Of a stretch of 64,000 nucleotides of DNA, positions 20,846-32,553 are shown piece by piece; position 1 is the stretch's first letter; each line of letters starts with the position of its first letter. The stretch comes from Hippasteria phrygiana (taxonomy: Eukaryota; Echinodermata; Asteroidea; Valvatida; Goniasteridae). The notes below the pieces were generated by a model, which saw nothing but the letters and a program-made list of their open reading frames with translations, had not been told where the DNA came from and did not search any database. The stretch covers positions 2,232,001 to 2,296,000 of the forward strand of contig JAZGUH010000184.1 in NCBI GenBank assembly GCA_037893225.1, given 5' to 3'. The position numbers and the translations under genes are program-made.

Positions 20846-21328
20846 TTAAAGGTAGTGTACATGATTGGTCAGTGTTGCAATTTTCAAGAATGGGCGGATT
20901 TGGGGGTTAGTATGTTATAGGAAATATCGTTCCACTGACCTTTTTAAAGTTTTACGTTGTTGGATGGCGAAAAAACGAGATAAAAACGGCGCTCGTTTTC
21001 GACCGTCGGGCGGATGATAGCCTTTAGTCAAGGCGTACGTGGCTAACTGGGCGCGTGACGCGCCCCGAATGCTAGCATGTCCGGGGCGCGCCACTCGTCC
21101 AGGTAGCCACGCGCGCCTTGACTAAAGGCTACCGGGCAGTTTTCCCAACGATTTCCAGCTGGAAATCATTGGAAAACGATATACATTTCCACTTTTCTTA
21201 ACGACAGCTCACCTGGTGCCATAATTTCACAGGGTGATTGAGACTACTATTAACTTACAGTCTAAGGTATTTCGTAATAATTCATAAAAAAAAATTGTAG
21301 TATTACCAATCGTGTACACTACCTTTAA
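20846..21328 (+). mobile_element. GC-hairpin MITE flanked by TTAA (copy 1)
   Basis: TTAA at 20846-20849 and 21325-21328. Inverted ends aggtagtgtacatgattggt and accaatcgtgtacactacct. The core has a long GC-rich stem (caaggcgtacgtggctaact pairing with ggtagccacgcgcgccttg) with tagcctttagtc/gactaaaggcta outside it. It is repeated at 25288-25770 by the tandem duplication, with relatives at 14537 and 40672. Confidence 0.9.
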
Positions 21329-21393
21329 AAGGCCTAAGAGGTACATACCATTATTGGTCGAGATGACCAATAGATCTTATGCGTAGCTGCAAT

Positions 21394-21859
21394 CAGACTT
21401 GTAACGAGTTACTGAATTTTGTGACTCGAGTCATTTTTAATAAAGAAGTGACTTGAGTAGAGTCATTAGGTCAAGTCAGTGTGGAGTCGAGTCAAATATT
21501 TTGCTCAAGTCAATTTGAGTCATAAATATTTTAGCAGCACATAATAAATAAACAAAAGAGGGTAAGTCATTTGTAAGCAATTTTAAAAATGTATATCAGG
21601 GCAAGTACATGTACATATGTAAAACTACAATTCACTCTTGATGAAGACCTGCTACAAAGCCAGAGTCTGTGACGTGACACGGTGTATGTTTGTGTCGATA
21701 AGTGGCCAATTTATTATTGGGACTCGAGCCTCTTCTGGTGAGAGACTCAAGATGAGTCGAGTCATTTGCTCACAATGACTCGAGTCGAGTCATTTACCCG
21801 TCGGGACTTGAAGTCAAGTCGAGTCACCAAAAATTGTGACTCGAGTCATTACAACTCTG
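21394..21859 (+). mobile_element. hAT-like MITE built from GACTCGAGTCA motifs (copy 1)
   Basis: Ends cagacttgtaacgag and cattacaactctg are inverted. Eight-base flanks gctgcaat (21386-21393) and gcagcaat (21860-21867) differ at one base, an 8-bp duplication typical of hAT elements. The interior repeats gactcgagtca and gagtcgagtca in degenerate form about a dozen times. The same element is at 25836-26301. Confidence 0.85.
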
Positions 21860-21867
21860 GCAGCAAT

Positions 21868-24132
21868 CTTTGAGGTCCTTTTTGTCCTTCAAATTCTGTA
21901 ACAATGTAAGCACGAATGGTCTATGCCTGACCGTCGGTAACAAAGACATTGGCCACTATGCATAAGGTCTGTCGACATACGAAGAAATGACTTTACGCCT
22001 TGTTTATGTGTGTGTGCTTTACATAGCAAGGTGGGGACGTTGTCCAGCTGTGCTGTTTAATGTGCATGTAAACAAAGCGTGTCGTCATTCCTTCGTAGAT
22101 CTATGGCATAATAGACTTAATCCATTAAACCACACCAATTTACGTATTGACTTGGGCGGAGTCAAATTGAATATTCAAATATTCGACCTTATATTCAATC
22201 GAATATTGGGGTGTCAGGACGGCCGATTTTTAGGCAAGTCAAGTATTTAAGAGGCAGTCTAATTAACGCTCGAAACTGCTCATTATCATAACGGATTCTC
22301 ACTTTTATGATTATCGCCAGCACCAAGCAATGATTTAGTAAAGGTTTTTTAGCATGTGTGCAAAAATGCAGAAATCCTTTTTTTTTGGCTCTGGTACGGT
22401 GAGAAAATATTTGTTTCCCGACAAAAAATAGGAACAGGTACATTGAACATGTACATTCATCAATAGTGTTTGTAAAACAGATAGATAGCCTGCTGTCACA
22501 CAATTATTTAGGCAGAAACCAGTCACGAAGTCACGGATGCAGTTTTGTTAGAATTTTTGTTTTACTTTTTCCCCTTCTTATATTCCTTTGCATTTCACCT
22601 TCGAAAATAAATATTTGAATATTCAATCAAATATTGACCAAACACAGCCGGTGTAATATGAAAATCGGACCCCCCTCCCTATTACATGTACATGTATTGG
22701 TTCAGCCCTCTCACGTGACCGGCCACTCTCCGGATTATCTTCACTTACATGTAGGCATGTGCACCCATACCAATGAGCCCGTATTTCATAGCGACTGAAA
22801 TGCACGCTACACCGGGACTATGGTCCGACATGTCCGATAAGTCTGACGTGTGCATGTGCTGCGGTAATTAGTCTGTAGGTCTGGGCGGAGCTTATAGATT
22901 GGTCCGTTGTTGGTGAAGCTACTACGTGCGCTCTTGTATTGTACTACGTTAGAGGACAAGAGGAGAAAGGAAATACAAAAGAATCTTTCTTGTCCTCGAG
23001 AATCGGTCTTTTGTTAAAATCGGTCCTCGAACGTAAAGATACGTGCTTAGTCTATGCATGGAGGAAGGAGGGGTTGGGTTATATTATAGGAAACACAAAG
23101 CATTGTCCTCACGAGTATAGGAAAGTACGACTGGGTGAGTTTGTATAGTTATTTAAACCGTGGACCTTTAATAAAGAGGACAATAGGGTCCAAGATTGTG
23201 TCAAGGTCCACGTTTGAAAATCGTGTACAAAACATATGGGAGGCCTTCCGAAAAAGTTGAAGTACAAACAAAAGAGGGACAATAGGAGGTCCACGATTGA
23301 AGGTGTTTGTTTACAAACGTGGGTGTGTGTGTGTTTTACATTAGTCTCCTTACGGGGTACCGGGAAGAAAGGGTAACAATGGGGACAATGATACCCCACA
23401 AGGGAGTCTTCAGAAATCCAGGTACCCCACAAAGTTATCGCTATGGCTTTTGAGATTTCAATAGTGACAAAGGAGAATAAAAGAAGGAAAGTAAAGTCCA
23501 CAATAGAGGTAGCCCATATCTACCCATATGTGAGGATGAGTGACCTGTCTGGGTTTAAGCCTGTTAAAATTTGTGTTTTGGAAGACACTTGCTAACATTG
23601 TTGCATGTATAATAACATAAGGCCCCAAAAATGATGTTGGCCTTCGTGACCGACCCTAAGACATAAGTAGGGTCACGTTTTTTTTTTTTTTTTTTTTTTT
23701 TTTGAATTTTTTAAAATCTTACCTTTTCCCGCACAAAATAAAGAAGTTTTATTAAAATAATTGTCTTTAAATACAGCTACGACGGCGCAATCATTTATTT
23801 CGCTGTGAATCTCACATTTAAATAAGCAAATTTTTTGCCTCCCGACATGCGTACTGGTAAATAAAAAACGACTCTTTCTCCTGATTTTTCCGATTTAAGG
23901 GCAACACAATTTGTTTTTACTTGTCGCCTAATCACTGAAATCTTTTTCTTTTGTATTTAATATAATAATGTTCTGTATATGAATATTCAAGATCTCGAGA
24001 GAAAATGCCTCTTGATTAAGCCTAAGGGCAAAAATCTGTTCTATTTTACGTAATACCTGAGGCATATTCCATCTTTATTTGCTGCGACATCGGATTCGAA
24101 TCGGCAGCCGACCCTGGCAAGCGAGTGGTTAA
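21868..24132. other. Non-coding part of duplication copy 1
   Basis: No gene is supported. Landmarks: a tgtacatgtacatgta run near 22683, a block (22703-22812) shared with 41946-42057, repeated ggtccacg(a/t)ttgaa motifs at 23160-23300, a (gt)n run at 23320 and a 26-base poly-T (23678-23703) right after agggtcacg. Open frames up to 130 codons here recur unchanged in copy 2 and show no domain. Confidence 0.6.
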
Positions 24133-24473
24133 GGGAGCACTGCCTAACCCATGGTCGAGCCAGGCCGTTGAAAAGCCTTGCCAAGGCCCGGGCCTTCGGG
24201 CTTTTATAATCTGTTGGTTGTACACAATAAACTGTCCAATAATGCTGGAGTCCAGCCAGCTCCCATTGTTCACCCAGACTTGATCTCCGGCTCGTAAATG
24301 AAATGACAACAAAAGCAATCACTAGTAGGGGGGGGGGGGGGGGGGGGGGCTAGATGTTCTATTGTTAGGTGATTTGTAGCTCACAATAGCAAGACTAAAA
24401 GCCAGAAGGTCCGATCCGGGCGTGGCCAGGCTTTTCAACGGCCTGGTCCGACAATGGGTTAGGCAGTGCTCCC
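24133..24473. mobile_element. Harbinger-like MITE with poly-G core (copy 1)
   Basis: Inverted ends gggagcactgcctaaccc and gggttaggcagtgctccc, same family as 12104-12598. A run of 22 G (24328-24349) sits near the middle; in copy 2 of the duplication (28576-28919) it is 25 G. It is flanked by TAA at the left and TGA at the right. Confidence 0.8.
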
Positions 24474-25273
24474 TGAGACGTCTGCACCAATAAGCTGGAG
24501 GTCCTGGGTTCGAGTCCCACCCGAGTAAGCCTGTGTTTATTTTTTGTTTTTTTCACACAGGCTCTCGGAAAGCACTGAGCATAGAGTGGTTAAGCTGCCA
24601 AGCCCGTGTTATCTGGTTTACATCTTCAATTTAATGGATTCGGCCTACTAATGGTTTATGGAAGAAAACTAATTATTTTATCTTCCTGAAAATATATTTC
24701 TATTTTGTTTTAAGTGCGAATATTAAACCCGTATGAATTAAGAGTGTGTCGCTTCTATTTTTAATATTTGAAACTCATCGCATCCTGTTTATGTTGTAGT
24801 CGGAAGATTCTTTTGATGGAATGTTTCATTGGAAAGCTGATGATTTTTTTTTCGTCACAAGGCAAGTTCGCCCTGAACAGGGTTAAAAGCCGCTTGAGGT
24901 ACGGAGCTACAAAAAGATAAAGAATCAAAGGTACAAGAGGTAGCAATTAAGATTCCTCTTGAAGCAGGAAAGATCGTACGAAGATATATCAGGCAAACAA
25001 AATTCCAGAGATACAGAACGAGGGAAAAGGCTATTGGCATAGCTTTTTGATCCACATCTAAGTACAGCTATATAGGCCTATTTTGGTGGGAACAGGCGGA
25101 GAGCCGAGTTTCACGCTCAAACACCCTAACTGGAGGAACCACGCTGGACAAGCCGGTGGAACATTTACCACAAAATTTCTGTAGAAACGGACTATTACAT
25201 GTACATGTATAAAAGCAGCAGAACGGCGAGAGAGTGATTGTAAGGATGAAACCAACTCTTCTCCAACCAGGGG
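24474..25273. other. Last part of duplication copy 1, no gene
   Basis: It begins with a B-box fragment (gaggtcctgggttcgagtcc, about 24498-24520) of a second SINE type. The remainder has short open frames without domains and a tacatgtacatgtata run near 25195. Confidence 0.55.
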
Positions 25274-28200
25274 CGTAGTATTTGGTATTAAAGGTAGTGT
25301 ACATGATTGGTCAGTGTTGCAATTTTCAAGAATGGGCGGATTTGGGGGTTAGTATGTTATAGGAAATATCGTTCCACTGACCTTTTTAAAGTTTTACGTT
25401 GTTGGATGGCGAAAAAACGAGATAAAAACGGCGCTCGTTTTCGACCGTCGGGCGGATGATAGCCTTTAGTCAAGGCGTACGTGGCTAACTGGGCGCGTGA
25501 CGCGCCCCGAATGCTAGCATGTCCGGGGCGCGCCACTCGTCCAGGTAGCCACGCGCGCCTTGACTAAAGGCTACCGGGCAGTTTTCCCAACGATTTCCAG
25601 CTGGAAATCATTGGAAAACGATATACATTTCCACTTTTCTTAACGACAGCTCACCTGGTGCCATAATTTCACAGGGTGATTGAGACTACTATTAACTTAC
25701 AGTCTAAGGTATTTCGTAATAATTCATAAAAAAAAATTGTAGTATTACCAATCGTGTACACTACCTTTAAAAGGCCTAAGAGGTACATACCATTATTGGT
25801 CGAGATGACCAATAGATCTTATGCGTAGCTGCAATCAGACTTGTAACGAGTTACTGAATTTTGTGACTCGAGTCATTTTTAATAAAGAAGTGACTTGAGT
25901 AGAGTCATTAGGTCAAGTCAGTGTGGAGTCGAGTCAAATATTTTGCTCAAGTCAATTTGAGTCATAAATATTTTAGCAGCACATAATAAATAAACAAAAG
26001 AGGGTAAGTCATTTGTAAGCAATTTTAAAAATGTATATCAGGGCAAGTACATGTACATATGTAAAACTACAATTCACTCTTGATGAAGACCTGCTACAAA
26101 GCCAGAGTCTGTGACGTGACACGGTGTATGTTTGTGTCGATAAGTGGCCAATTTATTATTGGGACTCGAGCCTCTTCTGGTGAGAGACTCAAGATGAGTC
26201 GAGTCATTTGCTCACAATGACTCGAGTCGAGTCATTTACCCGTCGGGACTTGAAGTCAAGTCGAGTCACCAAAAATTGTGACTCGAGTCATTACAACTCT
26301 GGCAGCAATCTTTGAGGTCCTTTTTGTCCTTCAAATTCTGTAACAATGTAAGCACGAATGGTCTATGCCTGACCGTCGGTAACAAAGACATTGGCCACTA
26401 TGCATAAGGTCTGTCGACATACGAAGAAATGACTTTACGCCTTGTTTATGTGTGTGTGCTTTACATAGCAAGGTGGGGACGTTGTCCAGCTGTGCTGTTT
26501 AATGTGCATGTAAACAAAGCGTGTCGTCATTCCTTCGTAGATCTATGGCATAATAGACTTAATCCATTAAACCACACCAATTTACGTATTGACTTGGGCG
26601 GAGTCAAATTGAATATTCAAATATTCGACCTTATATTCAATCGAATATTGGGGTGTCAGGACGGCCGATTTTTAGGCAAGTCAAGTATTTAAGAGGCAGT
26701 CTAATTAACGCTCGAAACTGCTCATTATCATAACGGATTCTCACTTTTATGATTATCGCCAGCACCAAGCAATGATTTAGTAAAGGTTTTTTAGCATGTG
26801 TGCAAAAATGCAGAAATCCTTTTTTTTTGGCTCTGGTACGGTGAGAAAATATTTGTTTCCCGACAAAAAATAGGAACAGGTACATTGAACATGTACATTC
26901 ATCAATAGTGTTTGTAAAACAGATAGATAGCCTGCTGTCACACAATTATTTAGGCAGAAACCAGTCACGAAGTCACGGATGCAGTTTTGTTAGAATTTTT
27001 GTTTTACTTTTTCCCCTTCTTATATTCCTTTGCATTTCACCTTCGAAAATAAATATTTGAATATTCAATCAAATATTGACCAAACACAGCCGGTGTAATA
27101 TGAAAATCGGACCCCCCTCCCTATTACATGTACATGTATTGGTTCAGCCCTCTCACGTGACCGGCCACTCTCCGGATTATCTTCACTTACATGTAGGCAT
27201 GTGCACCCATACCAATGAGCCCGTATTTCATAGCGACTGAAATGCACGCTACACCGGGACTATGGTCCGACATGTCCGATAAGTCTGACGTGTGCATGTG
27301 CTGCGGTAATTAGTCTGTAGGTCTGGGCGGAGCTTATAGATTGGTCCGTTGTTGGTGAAGCTACTACGTGCGCTCTTGTATTGTACTACGTTAGAGGACA
27401 AGAGGAGAAAGGAAATACAAAAGAATCTTTCTTGTCCTCGAGAATCGGTCTTTTGTTAAAATCGGTCCTCGAACGTAAAGATACGTGCTTAGTCTATGCA
27501 TGGAGGAAGGAGGGGTTGGGTTATATTATAGGAAACACAAAGCATTGTCCTCACGAGTATAGGAAAGTACGACTGGGTGAGTTTGTATAGTTATTTAAAC
27601 CGTGGACCTTTAATAAAGAGGACAATAGGGTCCAAGATTGTGTCAAGGTCCACGTTTGAAAATCGTGTACAAAACATATGGGAGGCCTTCCGAAAAAGTT
27701 GAAGTACAAACAAAAGAGGGACAATAGGAGGTCCACGATTGAAGGTGTTTGTTTACAAACGTGGGTGTGTGTGTGTTTTACATTAGTCTCCTTACGGGGT
27801 ACCGGGAAGAAAGGGTAACAATGGGGACAATGATACCCCACAAGGGAGTCTTCAGAAATCCAGGTACCCCACAAAGTTATCGCTATGGCTTTTGAGATTT
27901 CAATAGTGACAAAGGAGAATAAAAGAAGGAAAGTAAAGTCCACAATAGAGGTAGCCCATATCTACCCATATGTGAGGATGAGTGACCTGTCTGGGTTTAA
28001 GCCTGTTAAAATTTGTGTTTTGGAAGACACTTGCTAACATTGTTGCATGTATAATAACATAAGGCCCCAAAAATGATGTTGGCCTTCGTGACCGACCCTA
28101 AGACATAAGTAGGGTCACGTTTTTTTTTTTTTTTTTTTTTTTTTTTGAATTTTTTAAAATCTTACCTTTTCCCGCACAAAATAAAGAAGTTTTATTAAAA

Positions 28201-29719
28201 TAATTGTCTTTAAATACAGCTACGACGGCGCAATCATTTATTTCGCTGTGAATCTCACATTTAAATAAGCAAATTTTTTGCCTCCCGACATGCGTACTGG
28301 TAAATAAAAAACGACTCTTTCTCCTGATTTTTCCGATTTAAGGGCAACACAATTTGTTTTTACTTGTCGCCTAATCACTGAAATCTTTTTCTTTTGTATT
28401 TAATATAATAATGTTCTGTATATGAATATTCAAGATCTCGAGAGAAAATGCCTCTTGATTAAGCCTAAGGGCAAAAATCTGTTCTATTTTACGTAATACC
28501 TGAGGCATATTCCATCTTTATTTGCTGCGACATCGGATTCGAATCGGCAGCCGACCCTGGCAAGCGAGTGGTTAAGGGAGCACTGCCTAACCCATGGTCG
28601 AGCCAGGCCGTTGAAAAGCCTTGCCAAGGCCCGGGCCTTCGGGCTTTTATAATCTGTTGGTTGTACACAATAAACTGTCCAATAATGCTGGAGTCCAGCC
28701 AGCTCCCATTGTTCACCCAGACTTGATCTCCGGCTCGTAAATGAAATGACAACAAAAGCAATCACTAGTAGGGGGGGGGGGGGGGGGGGGGGGGGCTAGA
28801 TGTTCTATTGTTAGGTGATTTGTAGCTCACAATAGCAAGACTAAAAGCCAGAAGGTCCGATCCGGGCGTGGCCAGGCTTTTCAACGGCCTGGTCCGACAA
28901 TGGGTTAGGCAGTGCTCCCTGAGACGTCTGCACCAATAAGCTGGAGGTCCTGGGTTCGAGTCCCACCCGAGTAAGCCTGTGTTTATTTTTTGTTTTTTTC
29001 ACACAGGCTCTCGGAAAGCACTGAGCATAGAGTGGTTAAGCTGCCAAGCCCGTGTTATCTGGTTTACATCTTCAATTTAATGGATTCGGCCTACTAATGG
29101 TTTATGGAAGAAAACTAATTATTTTATCTTCCTGAAAATATATTTCTATTTTGTTTTAAGTGCGAATATTAAACCCGTATGAATTAAGAGTGTGTCGCTT
29201 CTATTTTTAATATTTGAAACTCATCGCATCCTGTTTATGTTGTAGTCGGAAGATTCTTTTGATGGAATGTTTCATTGGAAAGCTGATGATTTTTTTTTCG
29301 TCACAAGGCAAGTTCGCCCTGAACAGGGTTAAAAGCCGCTTGAGGTACGGAGCTACAAAAAGATAAAGAATCAAAGGTACAAGAGGTAGCAATTAAGATT
29401 CCTCTTGAAGCAGGAAAGATCGTACGAAGATATATCAGGCAAACAAAATTCCAGAGATACAGAACGAGGGAAAAGGCTATTGGCATAGCTTTTTGATCCA
29501 CATCTAAGTACAGCTATATAGGCCTATTTTGGTGGGAACAGGCGGAGAGCCGAGTTTCACGCTCAAACACCCTAACTGGAGGAACCACGCTGGACAAGCC
29601 GGTGGAACATTTACCACAAAATTTCTGTAGAAACGGACTATTACATGTACATGTATAAAAGCAGCAGAACGGCGAGAGAGTGATTGTAAGGATGAAACCA
29701 ACTCTTCTCCAACCAGGGG
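25274..29719 (+). repeat. 4.44-kb direct tandem duplication, copy 2
   Basis: Near-identical to 20832-25273; see that entry. Contained elements: TTAA-flanked GC-hairpin MITE 25288-25770, hAT-like MITE 25836-26301, poly-T 28120-28146, Harbinger-like MITE 28576-28919 with G25 at 28771-28795. The sequence diverges from copy 1 after aaccaggggc (29720), where the MITE at 29716 continues. Confidence 0.95.
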
Positions 29720-29957
29720 CCAATTTCATAAAGCTGTTAAGCACAAACATTTGCTTGGCATGCAAATGCTTCCTTGATAAAAACTGGATTACCAACCAGA
29801 TGTCCATGTGTGGAATATTGCTTTTGACTGGTATTCAGCTGTTGTTTGCTTAGCATGAAAATTACATGGATTTGTGGCTGGTAACCTGTTTTTATTAAGC
29901 AAGACATTTTCATGCTAAGCAAATTTTTGTGTTTAACAGCTTTATGAAATTGGCCCC
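29716..29957. mobile_element. MITE with ggggccaatttcataaagct ends
   Basis: Left end ggggccaatttcataaagct and right end agctttatgaaattggcccc are perfect inverted repeats. The interior holds gcttagcatgaaaat and gctgttgtttgcttagc blocks. Related copies are at 31485-31692 (fragment) and 31983-32553 (nested). The duplication breakpoint lies within its first five bases. Confidence 0.9.
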
Positions 29958-30547
29958 AGATATAACTTACCGTACCGGTAACAAATGCTAATTAAGTTTG
30001 GACATTAACAGCTTTAAAACACCGGAGGGAAAAAATGTCTCAGTGAGGAGTCCCGTGTAGCCTACATGTATTTGTACTCCAAGTTAATGGTATTTACAAA
30101 CGGAATAGAGGAATTTCACATTGGCCCCCTCTGCGCTCTTCCGGGTTGAAAGCGAGAATGTCAGTGGCAAACAAAACGACGCTTTTCAGCACATTCATTC
30201 ATGCATGAATTAATCAGGCCATATAAGGCAGCGTAGGCGCACGATCAGCATAAAGTTGTTTACTGTGACATTGAGATCCTTGTTTTCAAACGCAGAAGTG
30301 CGCAGATCGGCGCTAAACTCGTCGTTGTGGGATTCCTCTATATTGACAGATATAAGAAGATAAGAAATTCCTGAGGCGGACGGTAATTTGAACTTCGCCT
30401 GCAACCAATTCAAGCTACAAATGATCGCCAAATTTAGTATCATGTCAAGCAGTCGGCCTTGTCAAAGTTAGACGTTCGAGTTGAAGGGAAATTCTTCAGC
30501 TGTTGTGGAAAATAGTCCATCAGACCATGGAGGAAGTTTTTTTTTTG
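29958..30547. other. Intergenic, no gene seen
   Basis: Open frames of up to about 77 codons with no domain. Nothing repeats elsewhere in the window that I could find. Confidence 0.5.
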
Positions 30548-31488
30548 CTTAAAGGAAACATGCTTCTCAAACTGGCCGGATCACATTGTATTTCATGAAT
30601 AAATTAATTTATATGTATTAAATGTGAATTAAAAGCCAAACTGGTTCAAGTGAAGTTTTAGTGTGATTATTTGCCGCCCAAAAATTTACCCCCCCCCCCC
30701 CCCTTTTTTGGAATTTGTTGAGACTCAAATTGAGGGCGCTGTTCGTGACGTAGACCGAGGCACCGAAATTCATGGATCGACTGGACCCGGTAAATGGACG
30801 CATGTATATCGTATACACACGTACACTAGGTCTACACGTGCAATTTCCTAAGTTGCAACAACTAACATCGAACTTACCCTGATTTTCTCCCTTTTAGCGA
30901 AGGCTCCTCGGGGAATGGGCCGTTTAACTGCTTTCGCTTGTACCTTACTCACATCTGGGAACTTTGTTGGGATGGCAGTGGACTTGAGCATATTTTTAAT
31001 GGTCATCCCATGATTTGAAAATACCAGTATCGAAACACGACGGCTCAAAGTGGTCACTACATAACGCTCTTGTCACCTTCACTTTCGCCGTCCAAATTCC
31101 CCGATATTTCGCATCAGTTGGAAATAAATGAAGGCTTACTCCAGCCTTCGTTGTTTTGCTGCACCCAGTAGTCACACACCTTGTCGGCATGGCCGAAAAA
31201 CACTATATTTTGCTTAGATTTTTGACGAAGAATGTACACTCAATGCATACGCGTGATGAATGGGGCCGGCTCGAGCAGAATCTGTAATGTGCCTCGATCT
31301 ACGTCACACACTTATGTTAATGAGGGTCCCACTCAGGGGGCTTGGACAAACATTTTCAAGAATTTTTTTCTCATATTTAATCTAGGAAATAACTGTCTCT
31401 GGACACAAAATATCATTGTCAAGATAATACTTTATTGTTTTAAGCAGGAATAATGCAATATAAATCCTAAATCATGTTTCCTTTAAGC
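30548..31488. mobile_element. Foldback element carrying a THAP-type exon
   Basis: Inverted ends gcttaaaggaaacat (30548-30562) and atgtttcctttaagc (31474-31488) include TTAA on both sides. A second inverted pair inside, gtgacgtagaccgaggcac (about 30745) and gtgcctcgatctacgtcac (about 31291), shows long imperfect arms. Between the arms lies a minus-strand THAP-like coding segment (30878-31190). A C14 run is at about 30690. The architecture is that of a foldback DNA element holding a gene fragment. Confidence 0.7.
30878..31190 (-). pseudogene. THAP zinc-finger exon, frameshifted
   Basis: The - strand frame from Met at 31190 begins MPTRCVTTGC, then LHLFPTD, a Trp and LCSDHFEPSCF. This gives the C-x4-C ... 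W ... C-x2-H pattern of the THAP DNA-binding domain, found in P-element-type transposases and host regulators. The frame closes at 30996; the expected continuation (MTIKNMLKSTAIPT, a common block after THAP domains) is in another frame, so there is a frameshift near 31010. The second frame reaches a perfect donor (AGG|GTAAGT, GT at 30877-30876). The zinc-finger segment between Trp and the last Cys is also short. Most likely a decayed first exon of a transposase or a captured host gene. Confidence 0.7.
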
Positions 31489-31692
31489 AGTTTCTGTGCT
31501 TGAGCAGCTCTTTGAAATTGACCCCAAGTTACAGCCAAAACTGCATATGATGTATATTGCTTGTGACTGGTATTTAGCTGTTGTTTGCGTTCACATGGAG
31601 TCTGGGCAGGTAATCAGTATTTTATCAGCAAGGTTTTTGTGCTTAAGCAAATAGTTGTGCTCATGCATGCAGCTCTATGAAATTGACCTGAA
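31485..31692. repeat. Fragment of the ggggccaatttcat MITE family
   Basis: It contains agctctttgaaattgacccc and agctctatgaaattgacc in the same orientation, with gctgttgtttgcgttca and tgcttaagcaaatagttgtg between. It is a broken or duplicated copy lying directly against the right end of the THAP-carrying element. Confidence 0.65.
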
Positions 31693-31790
31693 GTGACTAA
31701 AATTTACTCTACCGCCTGAGACCTACCGGAATTGAGACCCAAATACATGTATACTATAGTAGACAAACTAATTAACTAAATTAGTTAACT

Positions 31791-31927
31791 GAACAAAGAC
31801 ACTGACAATTTGGGAGACCGCCAACACGGGGCAAGATAGCTCGGTCGGTGGAGCGCCGGCACGGTGTTCCGGAGGTCGCAGGTTCGAATCCCGCTCCTGC
31901 CAAGTTTTCTTTGATCACTTTGAGAAT
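31791..31927 (+). repeat. tRNA-derived SINE, copy 4 (fullest head)
   Basis: Order: gacaatttgggagaccgcc, caagatagctcggtcggtgg (A-box), ccggaggtcgcaggttcgaa (B-box), cccgctcctgcc, then ttctttgatcactttgaga. It has both the A-box segment lost at 3498 and the segment lost at 2592, so it serves as the reference copy of this family in the window. Confidence 0.85.
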
Positions 31928-32010
31928 TTAACTAAATTAGTCTTAGATCTCTTTGAAGTGAGGTCCCACTCCCCCTTGACCAGGGGCCAGTTTCATAGTG
32001 TTGCTTAAGC

Positions 32011-32169
32011 CAGAGTTGTAATCAGATCACAAGTCAATCACAAGTCAGCTCACAAGTTACATGGGATGAACAATTACAGGAATATTTGTATAGTGTGTTT
32101 GAATAGCTTGTTACATGGCTTGAGACCAGAGTTGTAAAGTGACTTGTGATGACTCTGTTAACAACTCTG
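32011..32169. mobile_element. hAT-like MITE with CAGAGTTGTAA ends
   Basis: Ends cagagttgtaatca and gttaacaactctg are inverted. The flanking eight bases are gcttaagc (32003-32010) and gcttatgg (32170-32177), six of eight identical. The interior has acaagtca/tgacttgtgat motifs. Same termini as 21394-21859, different core. Confidence 0.75.
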
Positions 32170-32302
32170 GCTTATGGCAAAGCACAAGAAATTGCTTAAG
32201 CACAAAAAAAAACCATGCTAAATAAAATCGGGTTACCAGCTAAAACTCCATGGGGTGGTTATACAAGCAAACAACAGCTAAATACCAGTCACAAGAAATA
32301 TA

Positions 32303-32467
32303 CAGTCGAACACCTTTATAACAAGGTCCTTGGGACTTTACAATTTACCTTGTTATAACAGGTACCTTGTATTATCAGTAATGGAAAACAAAGACTTGGC
32401 ACCTATTTTTTCCTTGTTATAAGCAGTATGTTGTATTAACAGTGCTCTTATTATCAGGGTTCGACTG
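32303..32467. mobile_element. pogo/mariner-like MITE with TA duplication
   Basis: Ends cagtcgaacacc and gggttcgactg are inverted, and TA flanks both sides (32301-32302 and 32468-32469). The interior repeats cttgttataa in both orientations. TA duplication plus CAGTCGAACC-like ends is the signature of pogo/Tigger-type MITEs. Confidence 0.85.
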
Positions 32468-32553
32468 TACATCGCATGGAGTTTTGGCCGGTAACCTGAT
32501 TTTACTAACCAAGCTTTTTTGTGTGTGCTTGCTTACTCTCTGAAATTTGCCCC

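Larger units (their letters stand above)
20832..25273 (+). repeat. 4.44-kb direct tandem duplication, copy 1
   Basis: Every landmark recurs at +4442 in copy 2 (25274-29719). The offset becomes +4443 after the poly-T run and +4446 after the poly-G run, so the copies seem to differ only in those two homopolymers (T 26 versus 27, G 22 versus 25). The junction reads ccaggggc|gtagtattt: copy 1 ends inside the first bases of the MITE that follows copy 2 (29716). It contains three MITEs, a B-box SINE fragment and small non-coding open frames, but no gene. Confidence 0.95.
31983..32553. mobile_element. Nested MITE with two insertions
   Basis: Outer element: ggggccagtttcata at 31983 and tgaaatttgcccc ending at 32553, family of 29716. 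It was split by a hAT-like element (32011-32169) and a pogo/mariner-like element (32303-32467), each with its own target duplication. The outer interior (gcttaagcacaaaa, acaagcaaacaacagc) is inverted relative to 29716. Confidence 0.8.

Noticed and set aside
21987..23501. Frames of 87-130 codons that occur twice (also at 26429-27943)
   Set aside because: Their preservation reflects the near-identical 4.44-kb duplication and not selection; no domain is visible.
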